A DNA stretch of 64,000 nt from contig NW_017265167.1 in the NCBI RefSeq assembly GCF_001638985.1, positions 186,001 through 250,000 of the forward strand, read 5' to 3'. The DNA is from Phycomyces blakesleeanus NRRL 1555(-). Its lineage: Eukaryota > Mucoromycota > Mucoromycetes > Mucorales > Phycomycetaceae. Positions 45,360 through 57,141 of the stretch are shown piece by piece. The stretch's first letter is position 1. Every line of letters begins with the position of its first letter. The position numbers were made by a program, and so were the translations under genes. The notes under the pieces were generated by a model, which was not told the DNA's origin, did no database searches, and was given only the letters and a program-made list of their open reading frames with translations.

Positions 45360-47462
45360 TTAATTAATATGGAGCTGGCGGCTCTCTTCGGGTACATATT
45401 TCTTTCCTTTAAATGCCAAACAACGGTAGGCATTAGAGAGCTATGAATAATAATAATGATAAGAATAGGTAATATATATATTTTACTCTTAAGTTTTGCT
45501 ACTTACAAGCTCTTCAATTCCTTCTACATTCATGACAGAATCGATATTCTCGACTATATCAGATATGAATACCAGCTCCATCCGAGAGAAACGTATACAA
45601 TGAAGCATTTCCGAAAATGAGATCTCGATATCTCTTAGTCGTTCTGTATTTGTTGTACCAAATGTTTTCTCTATATTTGAATATTCGTTTGTTTCACTGT
45701 CTTTTTCTTCGATTTTCTCTGAATATTCGAGCTCCTCTTTGGAATCATTCAAGATGTATTCAGTAAAGTCCTTTTTTAATTGTCCACTGTACTCGTTACT
45801 AGAATCGATAAACTCATGACAGAATTTAGTAATAGCCGTAGTTCTCCACGCGAGAACAGCCTGGAAGAAAATAACTTCGTCGACCGCTTCTGGTAGTTTG
45901 TCTATCTTCAGTGTTTCCAAGACTAACTTCTTGTCTGCATGTACCCACGACGAACTCTCGAGAACTGAACGACAGTTGTGTCTTACAAAAGCTTTACAGA
46001 AGTCGTATGTATAATTGCAGTTATATTTATCTTCAATATTAATTAATATTATCATCTTACACCAAAATTCTATGACTCTCGTAAATAATACCTGAAATAT
46101 ACCATATATCCCAAATGTTATCGACATTTACTCTCATTCGTAAATAGTATAACGCATCAATCATGAGATTGTTGAGTTGAAACCGGTAAGCTATATCGGC
46201 AAGCTTTATGGCATCTTTTATATCCACTATTTCTGCATCTGCTATATAGCAGTGGCGCAGAACGCGGACAAATAATCCTGGATCGACACCTCGTATGAAC
46301 AACTTATCCCTATTAAAAGGTTCTAAGACTATAATCAGTGTCTTCAGATATACTGAAGATGCTGCTAATATTTCTTTGTGAGCAGGGATCGTTATTGTAT
46401 TCGTTTTTTCGTTAATATTAGATGAATCGGTATCTTCACTCGATACATGAACCGTAATATCAGGAATCATTAACGTGTAGGATGGGTTATTGACATAAAA
46501 AGGTACTTGCTCCGGATGACAGGAGGAATACTTTATCTTCCATCGTATTTTCTCGCGAATCTTCACACATATATGAAGTCGATCGTCTTCAAGATAGTTT
46601 TTTACTGAGTTTAATAGTATAAATTTCGAGTATCCCCAAGAAGGGTGCTCTAAAATGATAAATGTTAGGTGTGGTAAAAGAATACATATATATATATATG
46701 GATTTATCTTACGTTCATTAAAGGTTTCGGCATAATCTACGGAATTCGCTATTAGTAATCTCTCTTCTTTTGGTTCAAATGTTCTCTCCAAAATACTTGC
46801 GGGCTTTGATGTTCTTTGCATCTGTCGTGCCTTGTCTCGGTTTTTCAATAAAGCTGGAGACATGAACTGTAGGATTTAACCCTTTAATATTTCCTGTAGG
46901 ATATGTTCCTTCCAAAAAAAGCCGTACGCCAAGATACTATTTAAAACAATCAGTCAGCCCAAGATTCCATAATTTTTCAGAAGCAAAAGAGAAAAGATAT
47001 TTACGCGTGGTTCATCATCAAGGCCTTTATTAACCTGTAAAGTTGTATATATTTATATATTCGAAGGATGTGTTGGGCATTAGTTATTACGCATAATAGT
47101 ACTATATATATATATATTGAATATAATAATAGTCAACTTTTTTTTTACCTGCATATACCTAAAAAAAAAGCCACATATGAGTGTTTTATATAGCTTTATT
47201 TTCAACTAATAAGTTTGTGCACCTTTGGGTGCCTAATTACACAATGTGTTTTAGTATACTTACCATCGGTAGTTGAGAATATGAAATATTGGGCTCTTTA
47301 AGCTGCTTCCAAAAGGAATATTTGAATAATCTAAAACTGACCATCTGTACTGGTATGGGTCAACGGTTCCAACCACAGAGTCTATTCATATATTACATTG
47401 TTTTAGAGCAGGGAATTAGCTATATACAAAACAAGGTGTATACACTATATAACCTTACCCAT
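45360..47462 (-). CDS. MATH-BTB-BACK domain protein
   Basis: About nine exons. Exon 1 carries only ATG G (47462-47459), joined at GAATAG to TCTGTGGTTGG. It runs into the MATH domain start YQYRWSVLDYSNIPFGSSLK, a ten-base exon (GTATATGCAG, near 47150), VNKGLDDEPR, then HPSWGYSKFILLNSVKNYLE with DDRLHICVKI (MATH end). BTB/POZ follows: MIPDITVHVSSED, ITIPAHKEILAASSVYLKTL and FVRVLRHCYIADAEI. BACK-like helices follow from AFVRHNCRSVLE. The last exon (45438-45360) ends KYVPEESRQLHIN. MATH-BTB proteins bind substrates through MATH and CUL3 through BTB. The nine-base exon TATCTTGGC (about 46941) is the least sure join. The acidic segment (EEKDSETNEYSNIEKT) lies in the C-terminal part. Confidence 0.78.
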
Positions 47463-49821
47463 TCAGAATAGATTCAAGAATATAAGAATTTGAATAAACA
47501 GGGATTTTTGTTTTTCTTTCATCTCCTTTTATTGTATGAACTGTATTTTGATAAATTCATTAACCTTTCGTACGATCTAGAAAGAGCTTTTTTATCAACA
47601 TTCTTTTCCGTATACATATATTGATTAGTTAGAGGTATATTACAGATAAATATCTAAAGATTAATGGCCTAGAATTATTTCTTTACTAATCGTATCTGTA
47701 CAGTCAACATTTGTACTTGTACAGTTTATTTTCTAATGGTATTATATATAATATCAGGCTAGGGGTATCGCACTGTTTTTAATTGCGAAGACTTTAAGTT
47801 TGTAATAGCATGTATCGGATACGGTGTTTAAACTATACCTGGTATAATCATTTCCAATATCTCCCAAAGCCAAAATAAGCCTAAAAAAATTACCGATTTA
47901 TATGGGTCAATGTTTCAAGTAAAAGGAAGAGAAAAATAAAAAAAAGGAAGAAATAAGGATTACTAGAATATTTCTCACGAAGATTACCTTTTTATCAAAG
48001 CTCAAATAATCATATTTGATAAGTTTAGCTTATAAAATATACAAAGCTATCAGCTATTGCTCCATGTAATTGATGGTCTGCATATAAAATACGTTTGAAA
48101 ACACCTCTTGATAAGTGCAAGAAAAAGAGAAGATAGGATTTATATTCGTCCTGTCTTTACTTTTATTTTTACCTGTTTTATATTCCAGTTGCTACGATAT
48201 TACTGCACATACTAGTTCGATGTATGATAAGAGAGCTTTCTTTAAATTAACTAGACTTATTCTGAACATTAAGCGATCTTGTCAAACAAACTAGAAGTAA
48301 GCCTTCTTCAAATAGAAAGAAAATGTTATTAAGATTTATGCTCAAATAAAATTCAAATTATTTTTCAAGTCTCTAAGTGGTTCTGGGTGTATATCTTTAC
48401 TAGTTTGAGTAACAAAAATTATGTACCTGTTATTTTATACTCCTCTGGCCTACATTGAACTCTTGAGTGCATTGATAGCACATGACAACAGAGTACATGT
48501 ACATACACACGCCTATTTATTATTGGAATAAAAACAAGAATAATACTTGTTTATCACGATCTTGATAGCATCATTTTTAGGGCGATCAAATCAAACTGCT
48601 AGACAACAGAGAAGTACATATTTGCAAGTATCTTAGTATATTTCACAAGATAAGTATACTATGCTTCTTTGTATATTTACCATTTAATATACATAATGCA
48701 GTTATATCTTTTTTGTCTGAAGTAATTATTCACTCAAATTTAATATGTGTTTCATGCAAGATTAGTTTGATGTTTTATGGCGTGGACTAAAAGGAAAGAT
48801 TTGATCTAGATCTTATTATCTCAAAATAGACTCAAGGAAGAACTATTCTTTGATACCAATCCCCCCTTTTTTTTTTAAAAAAAAAAAGGTTTATTATAAT
48901 CTTTACTAAAATCTTGCTCTCCAACCATAGAAACTATTACAAAGTACTTGGTTATTATGTTCATTTAAACGACCTTATAATCTATTCTTCTTATTGGGGT
49001 TTCTATGACAAGTCATCAAAACCAAATATCAAGTCAAAACCGGCTTTTTTGGGTGTAAATACACTTGAAACGGTTTAGAAAGCATATTATAATTATTTTA
49101 TACATTAAAAACCCTTTTCTTTCATACCATTCGATAAGTAATATATAAAAACTAAAAAAGGCAAACAAACAAAGGAAAAGAATAAAATTTGATTCGTGCA
49201 GCTATCGATTTTTTTTTACACAATGATAATAACAGTAAGCTTGCCAAATTGTATGCTATCTTTTAGGCAATCTATTTTAGAGTTAAATATATAGATTGCA
49301 TGATACTACAATGCATTCATATAATATCATACGCCTTCCCTACTCTACATGAAATACTGCTAATTTAGCTTGAATATTTGTACTGCCCCTTCCCTGTAAT
49401 GCCAAATAACAGCATGGTGTTGCATAGAATATCAAAGAATATATCTTATTTACTTATTTATTTATTTGCAATGTTAATCAAGTTTTATAGATTGTCGAGT
49501 TAAAATAATACATATATACATTTATATACTTAGAAAGCTATTTTTTTTCTGTGCTATCCTTTTGTGCAAAGTTATTAAATTACTCTTGTTTTTGTTTCTG
49601 TTGCTGCTACTGGTATTTCTTTCAAGTAAGATGAAGCAAATAAACCTAGATTTGAATTGAAAAGAATGAGTTTTCAAAAGGTGGTGCAGAGTCTTCTGTG
49701 GCGGTCGTTTCTGGGGACTTTTGAACCAGTAGATGAGAGAGATCATCAGGGCATACGCACAAACTATATTAAAAAGAGATAAGAATAATAATAATAATAA
49801 TAACAAAAAAAGGGGAAAAGT
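47463..49821. other. AT-rich intergenic region (2.4 kb)
   Basis: Upstream of the MATH-BTB gene and downstream of the RRM gene. A near-perfect palindrome of T and A runs lies at 48863-48889. Frames are short and uninformative; no RNA gene or repeat family recognised. Confidence 0.45.
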
Positions 49822-50291
49822 TCAAATAAGAATTAGTAGTCGACTCTTTATCCGGTCAAGTCTTGATTCATACCTCGCCTTTAAAATCCCTTTCTTTTGC
49901 GGAACAGTAAGCCCAGGCGACTGAATGGCACCTCTTACCATGCGTTGCAAGAGAGTTGGATCAAAGATTGCCTGATGCCTAAAGAGATGCTCTTTAAGAA
50001 TTCCTACAAATAAAACCAATTTTTTTTAAAAAAAAATACATTTAGTAATAATATAAAGTTGTGTAATAACCAATTCATAGACTTTATACCTGTTGCTTGC
50101 TTGTAATATTCGTAGAGATGATCTCGTTGGAGAGTGGTAATTCTTTGTGGCTGATCCCATGGGTATTTGATTAAAAGGGAAATAAAGTGCTCAAAAGGGC
50201 GTTCGGCACATTTTCGAGAAAAGTGCAACTATATATACATGAGGGGGAGTATATTATTAGTTTGCAATATTATAAGAAAAAATCAAGAATA

Positions 50292-50323
<32 letters not shown>

Positions 50324-51729
50324 CGGGGGTTTTTTTAAATATATATATACCTTGAAGTCGCGACATACTGCCAAAAGAGCCTCGTAGTCTTCCCGTTCAA
50401 TCAACCCAGGCTGATTTTGGATGTTAGTATCATCACCGTTTGCTTTGAAAGAACTAATGCCAAGCGAGTCTTTCCAGCCTGGATAAAGGTCACTCATCAA
50501 ATCATCTTGTGAACTCTCGCTCAAAGATAGCCTTCGACCTTTTACTGGAGGGCGTCTGTAGGTCTTGATGGCTTCGACAATAGTCTGTTTATCGGATAAA
50601 ACCTCTATGTAGGCATGATCCAAGGTCTTTCCAGTGTGCTTGTCCATAATTATCTATTCAAATATGAAAAATAGAAGCGAGTTAATACGCGGGGGTGTTT
50701 ACACAAGTGTAAAGAGAAAATTTTGTGATTATCATTTGTTACTGTTTTTCTCCTCTTTATTGTGCTTTTGCCTTTGCTTACGTGAATGTTTTGAACACAT
50801 TTGTCCGGGTTGGGCATAGTAAGATTTGTCAGAATACTTCTGATATTGCTAAGAGAAATACACCAAGGGATCTAATATATAAAGTATCAGTACAAGTTAA
50901 ATAAAACTAGCCGATTCTTAAAGTAGAGTGTACTCGCATTTGATATTTTGATAACATGGTACTGTCTTTTTTCTACACTAATGCTCATGGAGTTAAACAA
51001 CATAGAGTCCGAAAGACGCTTAATAGAATTTGAAGATCGTTTGACATGGGTTTCCACCTTGACTTTTTCGTTACTTTGCTGTACTGGTCGAGGAGCGACT
51101 TCAGGAATAGCCCTTTTACGAAGTAGTCCGACTTCATATCCAGGTGGTTTTGGTTTCTCATTGATGGATTTATTCTCTATTTGACGTATAAATTCTGATG
51201 AAAAACCGTCTCTAGGAGGGAAGAGATAATACTGACTCATCTCACCTCTTATTATCTTGGATGACACTGATGAACACAGGAAGATGAAATAAATTATATA
51301 AGAATATGTATAAATACAAGCCTCTTGATCTTGCTAAAGTTATGTCTACTTTATTTATTTTTTACAAATAATCTCAATGGTTGCTATGCAAAAATACAAA
51401 CACACACACACATATATATAAAATCACATAAACATGACTACTTACCTTCAAAAGAAGTACGAGAAGAAAATGCCGATCCAGCCATTATCTTGTCAATATT
51501 AGCGTATCCACCATGCTCATTGATATCTTCAAGCTTTAATCCTTTGCTTTGAAGGTTATGAGAATATTGTACTTTTGTTTCTAATAAAAATAAAGAAGAA
51601 GAAGGGAGAATTATCTCATATAAGGAGCTTTAGTATGGATGCATGTCAAAAGATAGATAATCTACCTGACAGCATATTGCTTGGATATAGAAGAAAAGGT
51701 TCGAGCATTTCTTCGGCCCACCTCGACAT
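49822..51729 (-). CDS. RRM-type RNA-binding protein, fungal
   Basis: About eight exons, about 420 residues, starting MSRWAEEMLEPFLLYPSNML (51729). Exons 2-3 give a Ser/Lys-rich region. The RRM begins with the RNP2-like HVIKISNIPW, where ISN|IPW spans a GC-AG intron near 50939-50894. It continues NIRSILTNLTMPNPDKCVQN and the RNP1-like DKHTGKTLDHAYIEVLSDKQ. After the RRM comes RPPVKGRRLSLSESSQDDLM, then a helical part (KCAERPFEHFISLLIKYPW, HQAIFDPTLLQRMVRGAIQS) ending in a basic tail. One RRM only. It may act in mRNA metabolism; the helical C-terminus is not a domain I can name. Intron 5 holds a (GATT)n microsatellite (50294-50324). Confidence 0.78.
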
Positions 51730-53370
51730 CCGAAATACTTTATATTGAAGATACGCGTTAGATAAGATATATAACATTATCAAGTGCTGCAATATTTATT
51801 TTTTTGTTTGAGAAAAGTACCTTTATGTTTTTATTTAAAGAAGTATGTGTATATCGAAAAAAGATTGTTTGATTTACGAGTAAAATGTTATATGTATATA
51901 TACGCTTCTGTAAGTGTGTGTATTTTTAAGCTCCATATATAAATAGGATATGGATGAACACTTTTGAAGAAAAGAAGAAAGAGATGAAAGAAACAAGAGA
52001 ATGAATTGATAACCTTATGAAAATTGTTTCTTTATAAAATGAATATACAAGTGATGTGACTGTAATGTAATGTAAGAAAAAAAAACATCACAGAACTAAT
52101 AAAGGAACACTTCTCCTCGTATGTTGCCATGTTATATTGTCACCTGTCAACCATATTCTATTGACAGGCTGGATCCAAAAGATGGCCAACTTACTTTTAC
52201 TCTTGCTCTTAATACACAATATCCGGTATCTAAGATCCATTGAAAGAGTAGGTTGCTGCGCTAATAGTTTGTGTATTAAGAAAATGCTAGAATATGTATA
52301 TATCTTTATTGATCTGTTCTTCAATTATAATAAATCACCCAAAATAAGATAATGTTGCGTAGTATATATATTGTAAAGGGAATTTTAAATATAACTCTAA
52401 TAGTCTATTCTAAATATCTTATGAATCTAAGCTTTGATTACGCATATATCATGTATAATCACAAGCCTGTACTCATCAGCCCGAGGATAAGCCATCATTA
52501 CTAAATATTATAAAAAAGCTATTTTCCCTTAGCAATTTCAAAAATAATAACACTGCTTTTATGGTCTGTAGTTTTGTTGTTTCAATGATACACCCACCGA
52601 TCCTTACATATTCTATATATACACATCTGTCTTTTTTTTTTGCAAAGAAAGTATTAGAAGCTCTTGTACAGGTATAAGTAAGATGGATAATAAAGGCTGG
52701 TCCCCAGTTCTGGACAACTATTCGGCCACATTATTCTCAAGGCACAAACTTCATACTACGCAATTAACATTTCCATCGCACATAGGCAAAAAAATTATAA
52801 CCTTATTTTTTTATATAAAGATACACAAGACGAGCTATAATAATAAGAAGAGGAAGAAGAAGAGAAAAAGGAAAAGAAGAGAAAAAGAAGAAAAAACATC
52901 CTCATTGTAGCCACACTTTCTATAATTAAAAAAAAATACGTATATAAAAAATCAAGCTTCACGATTTTAGTGGCGGACAGACAAAATGATACTGTGTTCA
53001 ATACTCTTCATTTTTGTTAGTGTGTATCATGTATACGGCTTGAAATTACAGATGTTACATTTAATACCATTAATATACGATTCCAAGGGTCTGGAAAGAA
53101 CGGTAGTAAGGCTTGTATTTTGATTTTCTTCCGATTATGAGCTGTTCCCTTGTTAGATATCAAATCAATCTATATACATCATTACATCACTAAGAATAGA
53201 ATCAATGTGATATATAGGCTTTATTAATACGATTATCGGTATTGGTGTATATTTACAGGCATTAAATGCTGATTCGATCATATAAATACAGGTAGAACAA
53301 ATAAAGAAGTTACTGCGCAACCTTTAATAATCATATAGAATCAGTGAAGCCATAAAAAAGGGAGAGGGGA
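51730..53370. other. AT-rich intergenic sequence
   Basis: The first 250 bp is presumably the RRM promoter. An inverted repeat CCTGTCAA...TTGACAGG (52142-52168) stands out but has no coding or RNA context. A Lys-rich frame at 52683-52910 is AAG-repeat translation, not a gene. Confidence 0.4.
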
Positions 53371-53596
53371 TTCGCAAATGAGTGCTAATGGACTAGCAGG
53401 GCGACACCTAACTAGTAATCCTACACCCATCACTTGGACATTGCTTAGGGCGACACCTAAACTAGAGGTCCTAATGAGAAATATATAAATGGTTCGCAAA
53501 TGAGTGCTGAGGGACTAGCAGGACGACACCTAACTAGTAATTCCACACCCATCACTCGGACATGGCTCAGGGCGACACCTAAGCTAGAGGTCCTTG
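53371..53596. repeat. Two-copy 122-bp direct repeat
   Basis: Copy 1 (about 53371-53473) and copy 2 (about 53493-53596) match at most positions, each starting TTCGCAAATGAGTGCT and ending AAACTAGAGGTCCT or AAGCTAGAGGTCCT. Inside each copy the motif GGGCGACACCTAA or GACGACACCTAA occurs twice, so an older, shorter duplication is nested. Copy 2 opens a 64-codon plus frame (53500-53694), which I do not call a gene. Sequence is less AT-rich than surrounding DNA. Confidence 0.75.
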
Positions 53597-54109
53597 GTCA
53601 CAAAACAAAGGCGTCTGGAGGTTTGGTGAGTATGTTTACCAATTATGTGACTGGCTTGAATGTTTCGGAGTATAAACGTTGGAGCGGTCAATAAAATATT
53701 CAGCAATAGGTATATCTGTAGAAAACCTTCACACGTCAAAAGAAGATAAAAAGTCAATTGTATGAAAGTGAAGCATTAATATATTACACACACATTAATA
53801 GAGTTCTTCTTAAACTTTCATAATTAGATTCATTTGTTCGCTTAATGGGTCTCTCTTGGCATCCTAAAGGCTATTAAGCTCGATGGAAAAAAAACCCTGG
53901 TGATAAAATAATGAAAAGCTGTCCAAGGTGTGTATAGAAGGAAAAGAGAAAGGGAATATCAATTTACTGAAGCCATGTTACACAGTACAACCAATATAGC
54001 GTCAATTTTTTTTGAGGAATACTATTTACGATTTATTGTCACTATTGAATCCCTCTCCTTCATCCCCCTTTTTCTCCCCTCTCTCTTTTCTCACTTAAAA
54101 ATAGAAACA
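53597..54109. other. Upstream region of the unrecognised ten-exon gene
   Basis: No supported gene; a C/T-rich tract (54045-54093) ends shortly before the start codon at 54110 and is probably the 5' leader or core promoter. Confidence 0.4.
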
Positions 54110-56695
54110 ATGCCCAAAAATTCAAAGGATCCCAGCGTGGCTACTATGGACCCGCGTTTCTATGAAGGTATCTAGTGTGTGTGTGTGTGTCTAGGTAAGT
54201 AGGTAGGTAGATATTCAAGTTTGTTGATGTGTTTGTACTAGTGTTCTTTCAATATTTTGAGGAAACGGAATGCCCTAGCCTCAAGGACTTTTGTGCCAGA
54301 AATCACGAGTTTGTGGTTGTAAATACAACATCTTCTGACATAAAGGGTCTGTGGAATAAACGCTTTAAAAGTGCTGCAAAAATATTTTCCACAGAAAAGG
54401 TAATATAAATAAATAAAAGAATATAAGTAAAACAAAAACAGTCTATTTTGTATGTCCCTTTTTAGTATTTTGATTGATACAATAAAGTATATAATAAGGA
54501 TGATTTTGTACACACACACAAACACATAAATAAATATATATTAGCCTTTTACGAATGATCAACCGGATTGGAACCAGTACATACAAGAGAAACTAAAGGT
54601 ATGCGCAAACGGCTTTATGAATTACTTTAGAGATGATACTTTATATATTTACTTAATTGCGTTCTTTTCTTTTTTTTTAAAAAAAATAAATAAAAAAAAT
54701 ACAAAAGCGTGTGCTGAAGCAAGCTGTATTTGATGAAGCAGAAAGCACTCGAGCCAGCTCTAAAAGTAGCCATGTTTCCTCTTCGAATGTAAGCTTATGT
54801 ATGTATGGATAAATTTACAACAATTCGCCTCAATATAAATATGTATTAAATTATGTACTATATATATATATATATATATTTAATAATAATAAGGGTTCTT
54901 CAAAGACAAAGTCAAGCCCATTAAATGAATCACAAATCGAAGCCTTTAAAAAGAGCTTTGATTCAATGGACCCTCAAAAGAAATGGAAAATCAGTGAAGG
55001 AGTTGTTGTTGAAGACAAAATGTATAAATTTGGGTTAAGTTGTACCTATGAGCAGTAAGTGATCAGAAGAATGGCGCCTTCTTCTTTTTGGCTATTTATA
55101 CTGATAGTCATGACATTCTTGTTTATCACAAAGCCCAGTCCATTCATTTATCTTGGATGTAGATGACCCTTGTTGGATTTCAGTATTTTCAGCAAAGGAA
55201 TTAAATATAATTAAAGCCAGTGGAAAGGCTTCGATGCCTCCTCTTTCTGACGGGTTAAAAGAATTCTTTCAAAAGTTCTCTGAATTGGTATGTAGTGTTT
55301 TCTTCCTCTTCCTCTCCATATCTCTCTCTGTGTGTGTCTTAATGATCTTTCTTGATTAATTACAGAGCACTTTAATTGAGCCGTCTACCGGCGATTCTCC
55401 AAATTTGCTCCCTAGTAGCTACCAAGAGAGCTTTCTAAAGAGGCTGTGGAGTATTGCAACAGACCACGGATTCTACGACCCATTAACACACTTTGATGAG
55501 GATTGGGCCCAGCGATCCATAATAGAGTATATCTCAGCATATAGATGGAATGTAATCCAACGTCTCACCGCTAGAGGATCAGAAATGGATTTTGTGGTCA
55601 GGATATGGAGTCAACTTGATAAATGCTTTGACAACATTGCAGTAGAAACTTTTAGGTAAGAATCCAGTAATCAAACAACTAAGCAATCAATCAACCGACT
55701 GCTGTCTGCACAATTGTTTTTTTTTTGGGAACAAGATATCAGATTTACATAAAATTAAAAAAGGGGGATTCAATTATTTTATATTGACCTTAAATGGCTA
55801 ATACTTTACGTTTGGCTGTCTACATCTTATTCTGCAGCGATAATGAGAACCTCTTATATATATATATGATGAGTATAATTTATTAATTTTTTGATTTATT
55901 GTTTCTGTCTTATAGAAACCGAGGCTGTATTGCTACATCTGTTAGAATGAATGAAAAAAGAAGAGTGACAGGAAGAGACCCCTTGGTTCCAAAATCCTTT
56001 TCTACAAAACCTGATCTTGTACTTTACAAAGAGGATGTAGAATACGGATGCTCAGAAGTTGGCAAGAACGATGATGGTGGTGTGGGTGAAAAAGAAATTG
56101 TGGAGACTGCTCTAAAATGCCCAAAAACAATGAAGGACATGTTACTCCGCGCAGCAAGCAAAGTAGGAAACGCCACAAACAAGACTCGCCAATTGCAGAT
56201 TGTTGGTTTTCATCAAACATGTAAGAAATATTAGTGTTATATATATATATATAATGTTGACGGTACTTAATTTTTATCGTAAGCCTTGAGAATGCACCTC
56301 TCGGTTCTAGATTGCCCAGAGGGATATATATGTCGGTTAAGAAGATCCACAGAGTACACAGTACCTCTCCAACCATCTCTTATACCATCACAGCTTATAC
56401 CAATCTTAAAGCTTACATGTAAAGCAAAGGTAGGTTAATCAAAAATCCGTGAAACAAATAACAATAGGAATAAGGAATAGAAATAGAAATAGAAATAGAA
56501 ATAGAAAGGTAGTATTCACATGTTTCTTTTTTGGACCAGGAAATTGTCCGGCGAACTATAGAAGTGCTCGAGGCTCCAGCATATGTAGAAGACGAGCCAG
56601 ACTTTTCCTGTAATAATGCTACATCTGACGTTATTGTACTGCCATGTGCATTATGTAAAAGTGTCAAGAGGAAGCGGGAATCCTCTCCTGCTTAA
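54110..56695 (+). CDS. Unrecognised protein, ten exons, weak nuclease-like motif
   Basis: The exons join in phase from MPKNSKDPSVATMDPRFYEG to a C-terminal KRKRESSPA, about 520 residues. The middle part has HPVHSFILDVDDPCW, a helical block (SSYQESFLKRLWSI, DWAQRSIIEYISAYRWNVIQ, FVVRIWSQLDKCFDNI) and then KPDLVLYKEDVEYGCSEVGK followed by ALKCPKTMKDMLL. The Asp, then Glu, and Glu-x-x-Lys order faintly resembles PD-(D/E)XK nucleases, but spacing is not canonical, so this is only a hint. Next comes GFHQTCLRMHLSVLDCPEGY-like sequence. I believe similar proteins are expanded in Mucorales, from memory of sequence style only. Ends with a basic cluster usable as a nuclear signal. No signal peptide or membrane segment. 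Confidence 0.7.
56475..56508. repeat. (ATAGAA)n microsatellite in the last intron
   Basis: About five copies of ATAGAA lie inside the last intron of the unrecognised ten-exon gene. Similar simple repeats sit in other introns here, (GATT)n at 50294-50324 and (TTTG)n at 57517-57541, so introns of this genome tolerate them. Confidence 0.85.
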
Positions 56696-57141
56696 TCCCG
56701 AGACTCTTTATGGTAGAGGGTGCTATAAATAAAGGATCCTACATCATGGTATAGATTTATATCAACAGTGTGTGTGTTCTGTAAATATACATGCATAAAC
56801 AATTCACCGCATATATTCTATGCTTAGAGCCATTGTGTCTTATTGTACTTTATTGTGTTTGATGTGTGACATATAAAGACGTATCAAATTAGAGTATGCA
56901 CACACGCCTACAAACTAACCCAACAAACCCAACCATATAAAAACAAACAAATCAATACATGCATACATATACAGACAAGACGTCTCATTAAAAGAACAGT
57001 TAAAGACATTTGATAGTAAGATAAACCAAAGACAGTATGATAAAAGTAATTGTTTCTTTTTCACCTTTCAGGCAAAATACATTGTATTAAATAAAGCACT
57101 TTCTATTTCATTTCATTTTATTTAACTTTTTTTGATTTATT
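56696..57141. other. Convergent 3' intergenic region
   Basis: Between the stop codons of the ten-exon gene (+) and GUP1-like (-). Rich in ACA, CAAA and ATTT simple sequence; no gene seen. Confidence 0.4.

Noticed and set aside
50294..50324. Regular GATT repeat considered as a CRISPR-like or binding-site array
   Set aside because: It is a plain tetranucleotide microsatellite in an intron with no spacers.
52683..52910. Lys-rich 75-codon frame
   Set aside because: Its C-terminal half is an AAG/AAAAGG simple repeat and the rest matches nothing.
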